A stretch of DNA of 64,000 nt from Sphingobacterium sp. lm-10 (GCF_023554555.1 NZ_JAMJWC010000002.1:682001-746000); one strand, 5' to 3'; positions 31,246 through 40,889 are shown, counted from the stretch's first letter. Translations and numbers: made by a program. The notes: a model not told the origin generated them from the letters alone.

Positions 31246-31578
31246 CTACAAAAACCCTAACTCCAACTTAGCTTCTTCAGACATCATATCTCTATGCCAA
31301 GGTGGGTCAAATGTTAATTCCACAACGGCTTGATTGACTCCTTCAATATCTGCTACTTTACGTTGTACCTCATCCATAATCTCTCCCGCTACTGGGCAAC
31401 CAGGTGCTGTAAGTGTCATCACAATTTTGGCCGAACCATCTGCTTTGGTAATGATTTCGTACACCAAACCTAAGTCCACGATGTTTGCTGGCTTTAATTC
31501 TGGATCGTACACCGTCTCTAATACCTCACGGATCTGCGGCGCAAGGCCGGTTGCATCCATCACAATTATTTGATTCAT
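31246..31578 (-). CDS. MIP18/DUF59-family iron-sulfur assembly factor (SufT/PaaD-like)
   Basis: 110 residues with the family core VYDPELKPANIVDLGLVYEI, LTAPGCPVAGEI and the C-terminal FDPPWHRDMMSEEAKLELGF. The conserved cysteine in APGCP is present. Such proteins help load or mature Fe-S clusters. In many Bacteroidota the gene sits in the suf operon; here no suf gene is adjacent, so it acts in trans or serves another client. Confidence 0.87.
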   Translation of the reverse strand: MNQIIVMDATGLAPQIREVLETVYDPELKPANIVDLGLVYEIITKADGSAKIVMTLTAPGCPVAGEIMDEVQRKVADIEGVNQAVVELTFDPPWHRDMMSEEAKLELGFL

Positions 31579-31663
31579 ATGTATTAATTTATTTCTTAAC
31601 GACTATATGGAATACGCATGCGTGTTTGTCGTTGGCGAAGCATGAATAGTTCCTTGTACAAAT

Positions 31664-32836
31664 CTAGGTATTTCGTGCGCAAACCTGATCATACTCATGT
31701 TGTAATAAAGCCATAATATGTGCTTTACCATGATTGTTCTTCGCGTGCTCGGCTGCCTGCGCAGTGATAGCATCACGCGATGCGCTATCATCTTTTTCAA
31801 ATTGATGAATGGCGTGCTCAATCGAGCCAGCCTCCGTGGGCTGGAAAGTATATCCGGTTTTTCCATCCACCACGGCATCAGCAATCGCGCCGATTGCACT
31901 TGCTATGATGGGGGTATGCAACATCATACCTTCTATGATGGTAAGTGGTGTACCACCTTCGTAGCAGACCGAGGGAACAATAAGCGCTTTGCATTGCAAA
32001 AGCTCTTGGTAGACTGCTTCTTTGGGCAAAGCGCCTACATAAGAGAAATGTGGTGTAGCGCTTACAATCTCCTCCACTTGTTCTTGCAAAGGGCCAGCCC
32101 CCACGATACGTAGCGGGAAACGGGTGTTTTTCAAAGCGAACAACAGCTCCATAATACCTTTCTCCGCCGATAGGCGACCTACAAAAAGAAAATGTTCTTG
32201 CCGGGCAGGTAAGGTGCTGGGAAGGGGAATCTCTACATAATTCGGCTTCACCACGATGTTTTGGGGAGATACGTGAAGCGAACTTCTCTCCAACAAATGC
32301 TTAGAAAAATCTGCCAATACCAGAAAGCGATCTACACTGTTCCAGGTGCCTAATCGACGATGTATCCAATAACTTAATGCGGTCAATGTAGTTTTTAGGA
32401 AAGAATGATCCAATACGCGGTTTCGAATCGCTTTCCAAGGGAACTCGGCCTGTACACTGTCGGTAAACAGGTGCCCGTTATAGAATAGTGTTGCCGAAGG
32501 GCACAACAACCTGAAATTATGCAAGGACATCACAACGGGAACTCCCGCTTTCTTGGCGGTGCGAATCAAGATGGGGCCACAAGCATACTGCGTATTGTGA
32601 AAATGAACCACATCGGGTTTAAAGCGGTGTATGGCTTCGCGTAATTTTTTTGCGGCAAAGATATTCCATGGAGACCACAGAAATTGCCAAAGGCCTTTCC
32701 AGCCTTTTTCATTTTGATAACTTAGCGAAAACACCTCATAACCTGGTGTTTCTGCCAATGCAGTCATCTCTTGATGGAAGACAACATCTTCTCCACCATG
32801 ATCCTGATAGTAGTTATGAACAAAGAGTACGCGCAT
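31664..32836 (-). CDS. Glycosyltransferase family 4 protein
   Basis: 390 residues from the ATG at 32836, chosen over an upstream in-frame start because MRVLFVHNYYQ is the usual GT4 N-terminus. Two Rossmann halves are present. The C-terminal half carries the nucleotide-sugar site: FLFVGRLSAEKGIMELL and then the EX7E-like CYEGGTPLTIIEGM. The N-terminal half has the acceptor-side GGEDVVFHQE. It probably adds a sugar to a cell-surface glycan; donor and acceptor are unknown. It diverges from the polyprenyl synthase gene. Confidence 0.85.
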   Translation of the reverse strand: MRVLFVHNYYQDHGGEDVVFHQEMTALAETPGYEVFSLSYQNEKGWKGLWQFLWSPWNIFAAKKLREAIHRFKPDVVHFHNTQYACGPILIRTAKKAGVPVVMSLHNFRLLCPSATLFYNGHLFTDSVQAEFPWKAIRNRVLDHSFLKTTLTALSYWIHRRLGTWNSVDRFLVLADFSKHLLERSSLHVSPQNIVVKPNYVEIPLPSTLPARQEHFLFVGRLSAEKGIMELLFALKNTRFPLRIVGAGPLQEQVEEIVSATPHFSYVGALPKEAVYQELLQCKALIVPSVCYEGGTPLTIIEGMMLHTPIIASAIGAIADAVVDGKTGYTFQPTEAGSIEHAIHQFEKDDSASRDAITAQAAEHAKNNHGKAHIMALLQHEYDQVCARNT

Positions 32837-32858
32837 GTATGAGATAGTCAAAAGTAGT

Positions 32859-32866
32859 TATTTTTG
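32859..32866 (+). promoter_or_regulatory. Candidate -7 element of the polyprenyl synthase promoter
   Basis: TATTTTTG is a perfect TAnnTTTG. It contains a possible upstream in-frame TTG codon (32864), so that TTG is unlikely to be the start; transcription should begin near 32873, just before the ATG at 32891. Confidence 0.45.
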
Positions 32867-32890
32867 TATATTCGTCATATTTTCTTTCGC

Positions 32891-33862
32891 ATGCTGACAC
32901 AATCTATATATAGTACACTGATTACCGAAGCCATCGAGCAAGCACAATTCCCAGTGGATCCGCCTAAGTTGTACGATCCAATTCGCTATATTTTGGGTTT
33001 ATCGGGCAAGCGCATCCGACCATTACTCGTTATGTTGGGGGCCGATCTGTTTGCCTTTGATGATATGGAATCTACCATTCCCGCTGCATTGGCCGTGGAG
33101 TATTTTCATAACTTTTCCCTTATTCACGATGATATTATGGATGAGGCTCCGCTTCGCCGTGGGGCAATCACGGTGCATAAAAAATGGAGTGAAAATGTGG
33201 CGATTCTTTCTGGCGATGCTTTACTCGTGAAAGCGTATGAAGAGATCGCACAATGTGCACCTGATAAGATTCCAGCATTGCTGAAAGTCTTTAACCGTAT
33301 GGCGTTGGAGGTGTGCGAAGGACAACAGAAGGATATGGATTTCGAAACGGAGGATCAGGTGGAAGAATCTGCTTACATCGCCATGATCCGTGCGAAGACA
33401 TCGGTACTTCTGGGGGGAGCGCTGCAAATGGGAGCTATCTTGGCGAATGCTAACGCGGAAGAGCAGGAGTTACTTTTCCAGTTTGGGGTGAACTTAGGGA
33501 TTGCTTTTCAGTTGCAAGACGATATTTTAGACGTATATGGTAATCCTGAAAACTTTGGAAAGCAGGTAGGGGGTGATATTCTTTGCGATAAAAAAACCAT
33601 TTTACGCATTCACTTGCAGCGGCTCGCTGATGAGCAGGACGCGCTAACGCTAAAGGAGCTAGTGAATGAGCGAGATGCGGAGAGCAAGATACAGACCACT
33701 AAGCAATTGTATGCCAAGTACGATGTACGCGCGATTGCCGAGGAGCTCAAAGAACGCTATTCTGAGCACGCCTACAAAGCCTTAGAAGCGATAAGGGTAG
33801 CTGCGCAGCAGAAGGTTGCTTTATTAGATTTGGCACGTAATCTGATGGTTCGTACGCATTAG
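32891..33862 (+). CDS. Polyprenyl (trans-isoprenyl) diphosphate synthase
   Basis: 323 residues from the ATG at 32891. The first aspartate-rich motif is DDIMD at 80-84 in SLIHDDIMDEAPLRRG and the second is DDILD at 210-214 in FQLQDDILDVYGN. GKRIRPLL near residue 39 binds the diphosphate. The enzyme condenses IPP onto allylic diphosphates. The bulky residues before the first DD suggest a short to medium chain product, but ispA versus ispB cannot be decided by eye. Confidence 0.9.
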   Translation: MLTQSIYSTLITEAIEQAQFPVDPPKLYDPIRYILGLSGKRIRPLLVMLGADLFAFDDMESTIPAALAVEYFHNFSLIHDDIMDEAPLRRGAITVHKKWSENVAILSGDALLVKAYEEIAQCAPDKIPALLKVFNRMALEVCEGQQKDMDFETEDQVEESAYIAMIRAKTSVLLGGALQMGAILANANAEEQELLFQFGVNLGIAFQLQDDILDVYGNPENFGKQVGGDILCDKKTILRIHLQRLADEQDALTLKELVNERDAESKIQTTKQLYAKYDVRAIAEELKERYSEHAYKALEAIRVAAQQKVALLDLARNLMVRTH

Positions 33863-33936
33863 TCAATTAGGATTACTGCGAATTATTGCCTAATTTGTAT
33901 TAAAGCACGCCGAAAGGTAGCGATCGAACAAACACT

Positions 33937-34713
33937 ATGGAGCAAATAAAAGTAACAATATTTCAAGCGTATCTATTCTGGGAGAATGCCGAGAAGAATC
34001 TACAAAATCTATCGCTTCGTTTATCTGGATTGCGTGAGAAAACGGATCTGATTATTCTGCCGGAAATGTTTAACACTGGTTTCACCATGAATGTAGAAGC
34101 TTGTTCCGAAACAATGTCTGGACCAACGATGCATTGGATGTTCGACCTTTCCAAAAAGTTTGAATGTGTCGTGGCCGGCTCCCTGATTATTGAAGAGGAC
34201 GGTCGGTATTATAACCGCTTTGTTTGGATGTCGCCAGATGGCACTTTTGTGCATTACGATAAAAGACATCTCTTTAGCATGGCCAAGGAGAACGAGAAAT
34301 TCACGGCTGGGGCATCCCGAGTCGTACTCAATATCAAAGGTTGGCGAATCTGTCCGATGGTTTGTTATGATCTTCGTTTCCCGGTGTGGTCACGCAATGA
34401 AAATGATGCGTATGATCTTTTGGTTTATACGGCAAACTGGCCAGACAAGCGATCAGCTCATTGGCGTGCGCTAATACCAGCAAGAGCGATTGAAAATCAA
34501 GCCTTCGTGATTGGTGTGAATCGGGTCGGACACGACGGGAATGAGAATTATTATTCTGGAGGTTCTATGTGTATTTCTCCAGCGGGAGATGTGGTGTATT
34601 ATAAACCGGAGGATGAGGATTTGTATACCTTCACATTAAATCCTAAAGATCTGATAGAAACGCGGGAGAATTTGCCATTTCTGCACGATCAAGATAAGTT
34701 TACCATCATTTAA
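33937..34713 (+). CDS. Omega-amidase / nitrilase-family amidohydrolase (YafV-like)
   Basis: 258 residues, a full nitrilase domain. The catalytic triad is visible: E43 in LILPEMFNTGF, K109 in YDKRHLF and C143 in PMVCYDLRFP. The glycine-rich GGSMCISPAGDVVY supports the family. The E-MFNTGF form matches YafV/Nit2 omega-amidases, which hydrolyse alpha-ketoglutaramate or alpha-ketosuccinamate in methionine salvage-linked transamination. The substrate is inference. It starts 74 bases after the prenyl synthase gene. Confidence 0.85.
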   Translation: MEQIKVTIFQAYLFWENAEKNLQNLSLRLSGLREKTDLIILPEMFNTGFTMNVEACSETMSGPTMHWMFDLSKKFECVVAGSLIIEEDGRYYNRFVWMSPDGTFVHYDKRHLFSMAKENEKFTAGASRVVLNIKGWRICPMVCYDLRFPVWSRNENDAYDLLVYTANWPDKRSAHWRALIPARAIENQAFVIGVNRVGHDGNENYYSGGSMCISPAGDVVYYKPEDEDLYTFTLNPKDLIETRENLPFLHDQDKFTII

Positions 34714-34730
34714 CAGCTACAGGTAGAATA

Positions 34731-35198
34731 TCAATCTGCATACGGTCTTTCCAGAATTGCGGCATGAATAACGGCCTGTCTCAGATCAAAGTGCGCCTGC
34801 TGCCGTTCGGCCACGGCTTCTGCTACGGGTACCACCTCAATTTTCTTGGCTAGCTTTTGTTGTGCTCTTTGCGCGCGCATACGAGATACCTCTGCAGGTA
34901 CTTCGTGCTGCAATACCATTTTTTCAGGTAGCTCCACTGGTCTGCGAGCAATTTTGGTGGGTTTGGGTCTTCCTAAAGTCCGATCATACGTCGGTTGCGG
35001 TGTTCGAGGAGTCGGAGATGCAGTATCTCGACGCTTTGCAGTTGTCGTGCGCGGGTTGGCAACTACCGTTTTGGGAGTGGTACTCTTAGGCATGTTTTGC
35101 TGTCTTTTCTTTGCCTTCTCCATCTCTTCCTGGTAGTTCTGGTAAATTTTGTAGATTAAACCACCGACGACAAGAAGCACAGGTATTATATTTTCCAT
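34731..35198 (-). CDS. Small basic membrane-anchored protein, function unknown
   Basis: 155 residues. An N-terminal hydrophobic stretch (IIPVLLVVGGLIYKIY, about 4-19) is followed by a Lys/Arg/Pro/Thr-rich region (about 30-95), probably disordered. The C-terminal motif FDLRQAVIHAAILERPY recurs in uncharacterised Bacteroidota proteins of this design. It converges on the omega-amidase gene. Its role is unknown. Confidence 0.65.
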   Translation of the reverse strand: MENIIPVLLVVGGLIYKIYQNYQEEMEKAKKRQQNMPKSTTPKTVVANPRTTTAKRRDTASPTPRTPQPTYDRTLGRPKPTKIARRPVELPEKMVLQHEVPAEVSRMRAQRAQQKLAKKIEVVPVAEAVAERQQAHFDLRQAVIHAAILERPYAD

Positions 35199-35370
35199 CT
35201 ATACAATCGTTTTTAAATCTATTCCATCTTACTACAACCTGATAAATCGAACAAAAGTGGAGACATTTCCGGCATGCCCGTTCGAATGATATTATGATCA
35301 GGTTTGCCTGAATAGATCCTTTCTTAAAAGTAACTATTTTTTTTGAAATGTCAGATAGCCTTTCAAAAGT

Positions 35371-35400
35371 AAACCCCTGACTCGTATGAGCCAAGGGTTT
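35371..35400 (-). terminator. Terminator after the GltB-like gene
   Basis: Read on the minus strand this forms a 13-bp stem with two G-U pairs around an ATAC loop, followed by ACTTTTG. On the plus strand the same bases leave mismatches, so the terminator belongs to the minus-strand gene ending at 35426. Confidence 0.65.
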
Positions 35401-35425
35401 CGCTTTGTTTGTGTTTGTTGTATTT

Positions 35426-36979
35426 TTATTCGAAAATCTCGGGCTCAAATCCACTCCGATTATTGACTAGCTTACCGGTATTACGGAAGTAAATCTCATG
35501 AAAGCTCAACGTGGTTTGGTTATCTACTTTACGGAAAAACTTATCAGCGCTAACTTCTTCTAATGTCTTAAAGCCACAAGCTTCCATAATCTCGACTGTT
35601 GCACGTAGCGTATTTCGGTGAAATTGACCAACGCGTACATATTTATCTTCCACGTCCAAACCTTTATAGAGGTGAGGCCGCTGTGTGGCTACACCGACCG
35701 GACACACATCCTCATTACATTTTAATGCTTGTATGCATCCCAATGCAAACATCATTCCACGCGCACTGTAACACGCGTCTGCACCAAGGGCTACCGCTTT
35801 AAGTATGTCAAATCCGGTAACGATTCGACTGGAAACGATCAATTTGATGTGCTTCTTCAACCCAAAGCGGATTAGCGTAGTCGTAATGAAAGCGAGTGCA
35901 TCGTACAAAGGCATCCCCAAGTTGTCGGTGAACTCCAGAGGAGCTGCACCCGTTCCACCTTCTGAACCATCTATAGCGATGAAATCGGGGAATATTTGTG
36001 TGTGTTGCATGGCAAGACAGATGTCTATAAATTCTTGCTTATCTCCCACACATAGCTTGAAGCCTACCGGTTTTCCTCCCGATAAATCACGCAACTCCTG
36101 TACGAATTCTATCAATCCTTCTGCGGTAGAAAAAGCATTGTGCGCCGGAGGCGACATCACATCAGTACCCGGCACTACATGTCGAATCGCAGCGACCTCT
36201 GGTGTGTTTTTTGCCGCAGGCAAAATACCACCATGTCCTGGTTTTGCTCCTTGCGAAAGCTTGATTTCAATCATCTTTACATAAGGCTTCGTCGCTTTCT
36301 CCCGGAATAATTCTGGACTGAACTTCCCTAAATCGTCCCGACATCCGAAATAACCTGTACCAATCTGCCAGATCAAATCACCGCCATTAATATGGTACTG
36401 GCTAATTCCGCCCTCTCCGGTGTTGTGCGCAAAATTCTGTAACGCCGCTCCTTTATTGAGTGCCGTAATCGCCGTGCGGCTTAAAGCGCCATAACTCATC
36501 GCCGAAATATTGTAGACACTTAGACTGTAGGGTTGCTTACATTGGAAGTTTCCTACATTCGTACGCAAGTCATGATTTTCAATATGCACTGGAAATACCG
36601 AATGCGCAGCCCACTCATTGCCAATGGCTTGTGGGTCAGTCTGCATGCCAAATGCCACCGTTTCACGCTGGTTTTTTGCGCGCTGGTAAACGATAGAACG
36701 TTGTCGTCTGTTGAATGGACGGCCATCGGTGTCCGATTCCCAAAAATACTGGCGAAGCTCCGGCCGGATCGACTCAAAGAAATACCTGAAATAACCAATT
36801 ACCGGATAGTTCCGTAAGATAGCATGTCCGCTTTGGAAACTATGGTACAACGCGATAACCAATAACGGAACGGGTATAATCAATAGCCAAAACCAGCTAT
36901 GAGTGAAAATAAGGCCGAACGAAATGATGATCAAATTAATGATGATAATCGTTCCAAGGATCAGATTTCTAACACGCAT
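35426..36979 (-). CDS. Membrane-anchored FMN-binding glutamate synthase-domain protein
   Basis: 517 residues. Two hydrophobic segments (about 5-48) precede a GltS-type FMN barrel: SAMSYGALSRTAITALNKGA, NTGEGGISQYH, MIEIKLSQGAKPGHGG and IDGSEGGTGAAPLEF. The 3Fe-4S motif CX5CX4C is intact in GCIQALKCNEDVCPVG. Unlike real GltB it lacks the glutaminase domain, and the window has no gltD. The family is common in Bacteroidota and its electron donor and substrate are not established, so ammonia-dependent glutamate synthesis should not be assumed. Confidence 0.85.
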   Translation of the reverse strand: MRVRNLILGTIIIINLIIISFGLIFTHSWFWLLIIPVPLLVIALYHSFQSGHAILRNYPVIGYFRYFFESIRPELRQYFWESDTDGRPFNRRQRSIVYQRAKNQRETVAFGMQTDPQAIGNEWAAHSVFPVHIENHDLRTNVGNFQCKQPYSLSVYNISAMSYGALSRTAITALNKGAALQNFAHNTGEGGISQYHINGGDLIWQIGTGYFGCRDDLGKFSPELFREKATKPYVKMIEIKLSQGAKPGHGGILPAAKNTPEVAAIRHVVPGTDVMSPPAHNAFSTAEGLIEFVQELRDLSGGKPVGFKLCVGDKQEFIDICLAMQHTQIFPDFIAIDGSEGGTGAAPLEFTDNLGMPLYDALAFITTTLIRFGLKKHIKLIVSSRIVTGFDILKAVALGADACYSARGMMFALGCIQALKCNEDVCPVGVATQRPHLYKGLDVEDKYVRVGQFHRNTLRATVEIMEACGFKTLEEVSADKFFRKVDNQTTLSFHEIYFRNTGKLVNNRSGFEPEIFE

Positions 36980-37189
36980 GATACGTATATATTTAGTTTA
37001 ATGTCTCTTCAAAATAGTACTTATCGATCAATCATAGCTAAAATAAAGCCACATAATCAACAAATTGATGTCTCCCAACTTGATCTGTTGGTAACACAAA
37101 ATCGTACTGCAAAATTAGGAAGATCAAAGAGTATATAGAAGAAATATATGCTTTGTAAAAAGATTTACCTATTTGGTAATAAAGGGGTG

Positions 37190-37954
37190 CTAAATCTCGC
37201 TTTTTTTAATGAATTGAGACATTATTTGGTAAATCGTTTGCCAATCAGGCTCTAGCTTGAGATACTCCAAATGCTTTTCCATGGTTAGCGTATCATTTCT
37301 GCGTGCCGGACCGGTCTGAACCTGCTGAGGAAGTCGGTTTTGTACCTTCATGGCAGATTCCAATATGATCGGTCGAATCACATCAACCGGCAGATTTTGA
37401 TCCGACAGAATATCGAATGCGATCTTGTACAGCGCATTAGAAAAATTGTTGGCAAATACAGCAGCGATATGCAAGGCGAGCCGTTGCGTAGAATTTGCCT
37501 CAAAAGACAGTGGTGCAATGGGGTGTATAGTGGTGAATAAAAAATCCTTGACGGCTTCCTTGTTTCCTTCGATCGCAAAAGGAATTAGAGAAAGATCTGT
37601 TGGTACTTCTTTGGATAGGCTTTGCGGTGGATAAATAACCCCATACTTTGACCATTTATCCAGCAAGTCAATTGATGTCGCGCCAGAGGTATGCACTACG
37701 GTACCTTGCCAAGATAGCGGCAACTGCTGCACCACTTCCGGAATCGCTTGATCACGTACCGCCAAGATATATAAATCCGCATCCGAACGCAGATCGTGTA
37801 ACGATTGCGTGGCTTCGCTTTGCAGAAAATCGGCCAGGCGTCGGGCATGTTCGGCAGTGGGGCTGTAAACTTGCACAATACGGTGACCGGCCTTTTTTAA
37901 GGCTGCGCCTAAATGATGCGCCACATTCCCGCTTCCGATCAGTACGATATCCAT
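37190..37954 (-). CDS. Rossmann-fold/DUF2520 protein
   Basis: 254 residues. The N-terminal NAD(P)-binding GSGNVAHHLGAAL (about 7-19) is followed by HTSGATSIDLL and the DUF2520 helical C-terminal domain (HIAAVFANNFSNALYKIA). The overall plan resembles pyrroline-5-carboxylate reductase and 6-phosphogluconate dehydrogenase-like oxidoreductases, but the substrate is unknown. It starts two bases after the ccsA stop and is therefore the last gene of the ccmE-ccsA operon; no functional link is apparent. Confidence 0.8.
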   Translation of the reverse strand: MDIVLIGSGNVAHHLGAALKKAGHRIVQVYSPTAEHARRLADFLQSEATQSLHDLRSDADLYILAVRDQAIPEVVQQLPLSWQGTVVHTSGATSIDLLDKWSKYGVIYPPQSLSKEVPTDLSLIPFAIEGNKEAVKDFLFTTIHPIAPLSFEANSTQRLALHIAAVFANNFSNALYKIAFDILSDQNLPVDVIRPIILESAMKVQNRLPQQVQTGPARRNDTLTMEKHLEYLKLEPDWQTIYQIMSQFIKKSEI

Positions 37955-37956
37955 TA

Positions 37957-40416
37957 TTAAGAAGCTCTCGGTGCCCGATTATCTTTCCAACGTCTGTAGA
38001 TAGCCATTAGGAAACCAATCGTCATAACAATGGTCCCACACCAGAAAAAATTGATATATGGAAATTTAATCGCTTTGAAAACCACCCATTTTTTCTCTGG
38101 CAATGGCTTTTGATACACCATGATCTCCAATTTATCTACTTGTGGTTTAATGTTGGAGAAGCGGAATCTTAAACCCTGTTCTTCCACATCTTTATGAAAA
38201 TCAAATACATTGCCATCCTTAATCAGGAATAAAGGCTCTGCCTGAAACTCTTTACCATCTGCAGCGACTACACGAACTTTTAAGCCAAAGATAACATCAT
38301 CTGCGCCTTTGGGGATGTTTTCGATCTTTGCATCTCGATTGATGCTTTCGACGATGAAAAATCCATTTCTATAACGCAAGGTATCACCTAAATTCACCTC
38401 GTACGTAGCGGGTTCGTCGTAATCCTCGAAGCCAGACCGCTCGCTATCGTTTGCTTTTGGATCATTGCTATGGCTATCCGACGCCGCAGCAGTAATCAGC
38501 GTGTATACATCATGTGTAATATAGTGCTTGGTGGAAGGTGTGCCAATCAATCCGCCCATTTGGGGATTATTCTGCGCAAATGGCATCAATACAAACTCCT
38601 CTTTCACTTTTCCGGTTTCTTCGTCGATATTTTCGTATTTGATCTTATAGAATACATTCGGCATAGCTACACTGTCGCCGATGTACGTAAGTCTATAGTC
38701 GCCCATCTGCACGGGCTCTCCTTCGGTTAAGAATAGGTTTTCCCCTGGTTTCTCCACTTGATCAAAACCAGCTACCGCAATATAACCACTGCTATTTTGC
38801 GAGATCACTTCGCTCGTCGCGGCAGCCACTAAAGCACCGATTAATAATAAGCCAAAGCCGATATGAGATACGGCTGAACCAGCAAGACGCCATTTACCCT
38901 TGAAAGCATCCGTTAATATCCTGCCATTAGCAAGGATACAAAAGACAGCGCCGAACGTAATCAGGATGTACATCACGTTGGTGTATACCTTCGTGATGAA
39001 TACTACTCCCGCTGATACCACTAACGTAACCGCGAGTAAAACAAGGATGGCAGACCAGAATTTTTTATGATCGCTTCTTTTATATTTCAGAAACTGGGTA
39101 AAGCCAGTCACCAGCATGATAACTACCGCAAAAGCTCCCTGCCATTTGTTGTAATGTGGAATAGGATCAATCGGAGGAGCTACTTTTGTTCCGAAAATAG
39201 CATTAAATACGGGGATAGAGGTTGTTGCGATTATCTGTATACAAGCCACCGTTAATACCAATGCGCCGATAAATAACCAGAATTCGCGGGAATAAATATC
39301 CTCTTCCTTCTGTGTGCTCGGAATCTCTTTGCGTCGCCAAACCAATAAGCCTACCATCACAAAGAAGAAGATCGCATTGAAAATAATCAACTGCCCCGAC
39401 ATGCCCAAGCTCGTAAAGGAGTGCACCGATGTCTCTCCTAGGATACCACTACGCGTTAAATAAGAAGCGTAGATGACCAGCACGAAGCTGATTAGAGCGA
39501 GAAAGGTAGCGGTAAAATAAGCTTGACCAGAATTCTTAAACGCCACCATGACATGTACTGCTGCAATCAACGTAAACCAGGGGATAATCGATACGTTTTC
39601 TACCGGATCCCACGCCCAAAATCCACCAAAATTTAATGCTTCATAAGCCCAGAAAGAGCCCATTATTATTCCAGCACCTAAGATCATCACCGCAAAAAGT
39701 GCCCAAGGCAAACCGGGTGAAATCCAATCTTTATAACGGCGTTGCCACAGTCCCGCTCCAGCAAAAGCAAAGGGAACGATCATGGAAGCAAATCCTAAAA
39801 ATAGGGTTGGTGGGTGGATCACCATCCAATAGTTTTGCAAAAGCGGATTGAGTCCGCGGCCATCAGAAATCATCGATAGATAATTTGGATCGCTCAAGAT
39901 CGGCCAGTTCATCGCATCACGCAACAAAATAAATGGCGAACTACCTACCCGTGTACCGAACACCTCAACACCAATGAGCATCGAGGCCAGAAACGTTTGG
40001 CAGAGCATGACAAAAGTCATTACAGGGCTCTCCCAAGATTTAGCCGTTGCCACCAAAACCACACTCAATACACATTGCCAAAACATCCATAACCAAAAGC
40101 TACCTTCCTGGCCTTCCCAGAAGGAAGATATGATGTAGTGTGTAGGTAAAGCCTTCGAAGAGTGTGCGTAGGCGTAATGGTATTCAAATAAATGATTGTA
40201 GATAATGTAAAATAAGATGGATCCAATCGTGATGACCGAGATGGTATTGATCCAGAATGCCCCTCTGGCAATGGATTTCCATGTGGTATCGTTCGGCTCC
40301 TTGCTCGAAAAGAAGTACGCAATGAAAGAAAGCAAAGCTGCCCCGAAAGATAAAACAACGAAAAATTGACCTATCTGGCCTGGTAATAAGTTTTCACCTA
40401 TAAAATTGATATCCAT
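37957..40416 (-). CDS. ccsA: Cytochrome c biogenesis protein CcsA/CcmF-type haem lyase
   Basis: 819 residues from the ATG at 40416. An in-frame codon 15 residues upstream would overlap ccmE and is less likely. A dozen or more membrane segments surround the haem-handling WWD-type motif FGGFWAWDPVENVSIIPW, in the form typical of CcmF. PTLFLG and NSGQAYFTATF lie nearby. The large periplasmic C-terminal domain is also CcmF-like. The protein attaches haem to apocytochrome c CXXCH. It follows ccmE by 25 bases. Confidence 0.9.
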   Translation of the reverse strand: MDINFIGENLLPGQIGQFFVVLSFGAALLSFIAYFFSSKEPNDTTWKSIARGAFWINTISVITIGSILFYIIYNHLFEYHYAYAHSSKALPTHYIISSFWEGQEGSFWLWMFWQCVLSVVLVATAKSWESPVMTFVMLCQTFLASMLIGVEVFGTRVGSSPFILLRDAMNWPILSDPNYLSMISDGRGLNPLLQNYWMVIHPPTLFLGFASMIVPFAFAGAGLWQRRYKDWISPGLPWALFAVMILGAGIIMGSFWAYEALNFGGFWAWDPVENVSIIPWFTLIAAVHVMVAFKNSGQAYFTATFLALISFVLVIYASYLTRSGILGETSVHSFTSLGMSGQLIIFNAIFFFVMVGLLVWRRKEIPSTQKEEDIYSREFWLFIGALVLTVACIQIIATTSIPVFNAIFGTKVAPPIDPIPHYNKWQGAFAVVIMLVTGFTQFLKYKRSDHKKFWSAILVLLAVTLVVSAGVVFITKVYTNVMYILITFGAVFCILANGRILTDAFKGKWRLAGSAVSHIGFGLLLIGALVAAATSEVISQNSSGYIAVAGFDQVEKPGENLFLTEGEPVQMGDYRLTYIGDSVAMPNVFYKIKYENIDEETGKVKEEFVLMPFAQNNPQMGGLIGTPSTKHYITHDVYTLITAAASDSHSNDPKANDSERSGFEDYDEPATYEVNLGDTLRYRNGFFIVESINRDAKIENIPKGADDVIFGLKVRVVAADGKEFQAEPLFLIKDGNVFDFHKDVEEQGLRFRFSNIKPQVDKLEIMVYQKPLPEKKWVVFKAIKFPYINFFWCGTIVMTIGFLMAIYRRWKDNRAPRAS

Positions 40417-40441
40417 ATCTGAGATTGGGATGTAGAGAAGG

Positions 40442-40861
40442 TTATTGCGTAATAGCTGCATTGAACGCAGAGGATGACTCGATGACTTCCATCTGATCTT
40501 GATTATATTTAGATGGACACTTCATGAGGATCTTGGAAGCGTGAAATACGTTTCCATCCATCTTTCCTGTCAACACGATTTGTTCGGAACGCTCGATGTC
40601 CTGAGGCTTGGCACCATTGAATACCACCTGACATTCGGTGCTATCGTTGTCAAACATATGGAAAGAGAAATGATTCGGATCTTTGACCGGATCATAATCC
40701 AAAGATTTCTGCTTATTTAGCACACCTACCACATACAGTTCCGTCTGCTTCTCTTTAGCCTCCGAAAAGGTAGAGTAGGTACTAGAGTCGGTGTAAATAA
40801 CCAAGATCATTGCGATCGCTACCGCGATAATGGCAATCAATAAAATGGAACTCTTTTTCAT
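40442..40861 (-). CDS. ccmE: Periplasmic haem chaperone CcmE, CxxxY variant
   Basis: 139 residues. One N-terminal anchor (about 5-23) is followed by the CcmE OB-fold. In classical CcmE the haem is bound by a histidine in HxxxY. Here the corresponding site reads KCPSKY with C115 and Y119, so it is CxxxY, a form known from archaea and some sulfate reducers. It passes haem to the CcmF-type lyase encoded next. A -7 element (TAATTTTG, minus strand, 40882-40889) lies just before the start. Confidence 0.83.
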   Translation of the reverse strand: MKKSSILLIAIIAVAIAMILVIYTDSSTYSTFSEAKEKQTELYVVGVLNKQKSLDYDPVKDPNHFSFHMFDNDSTECQVVFNGAKPQDIERSEQIVLTGKMDGNVFHASKILMKCPSKYNQDQMEVIESSSAFNAAITQ

Positions 40862-40881
40862 ATCGTGCTCGTTTCGAACTG

Positions 40882-40889
40882 CAAAATTA
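40882..40889 (-). promoter_or_regulatory. Candidate -7 element of the ccmE-ccsA operon
   Basis: On the minus strand TAATTTTG, a TAnnTTTG match, about 20 bases before the ccmE ATG. No clear -33 partner. Confidence 0.38.

Noticed and set aside
32864..32890. Upstream TTG start adding nine residues to the polyprenyl synthase
   Set aside because: The TTG is inside a perfect -7 promoter element, so the mRNA should begin downstream of it; the ATG at 32891 fits better.
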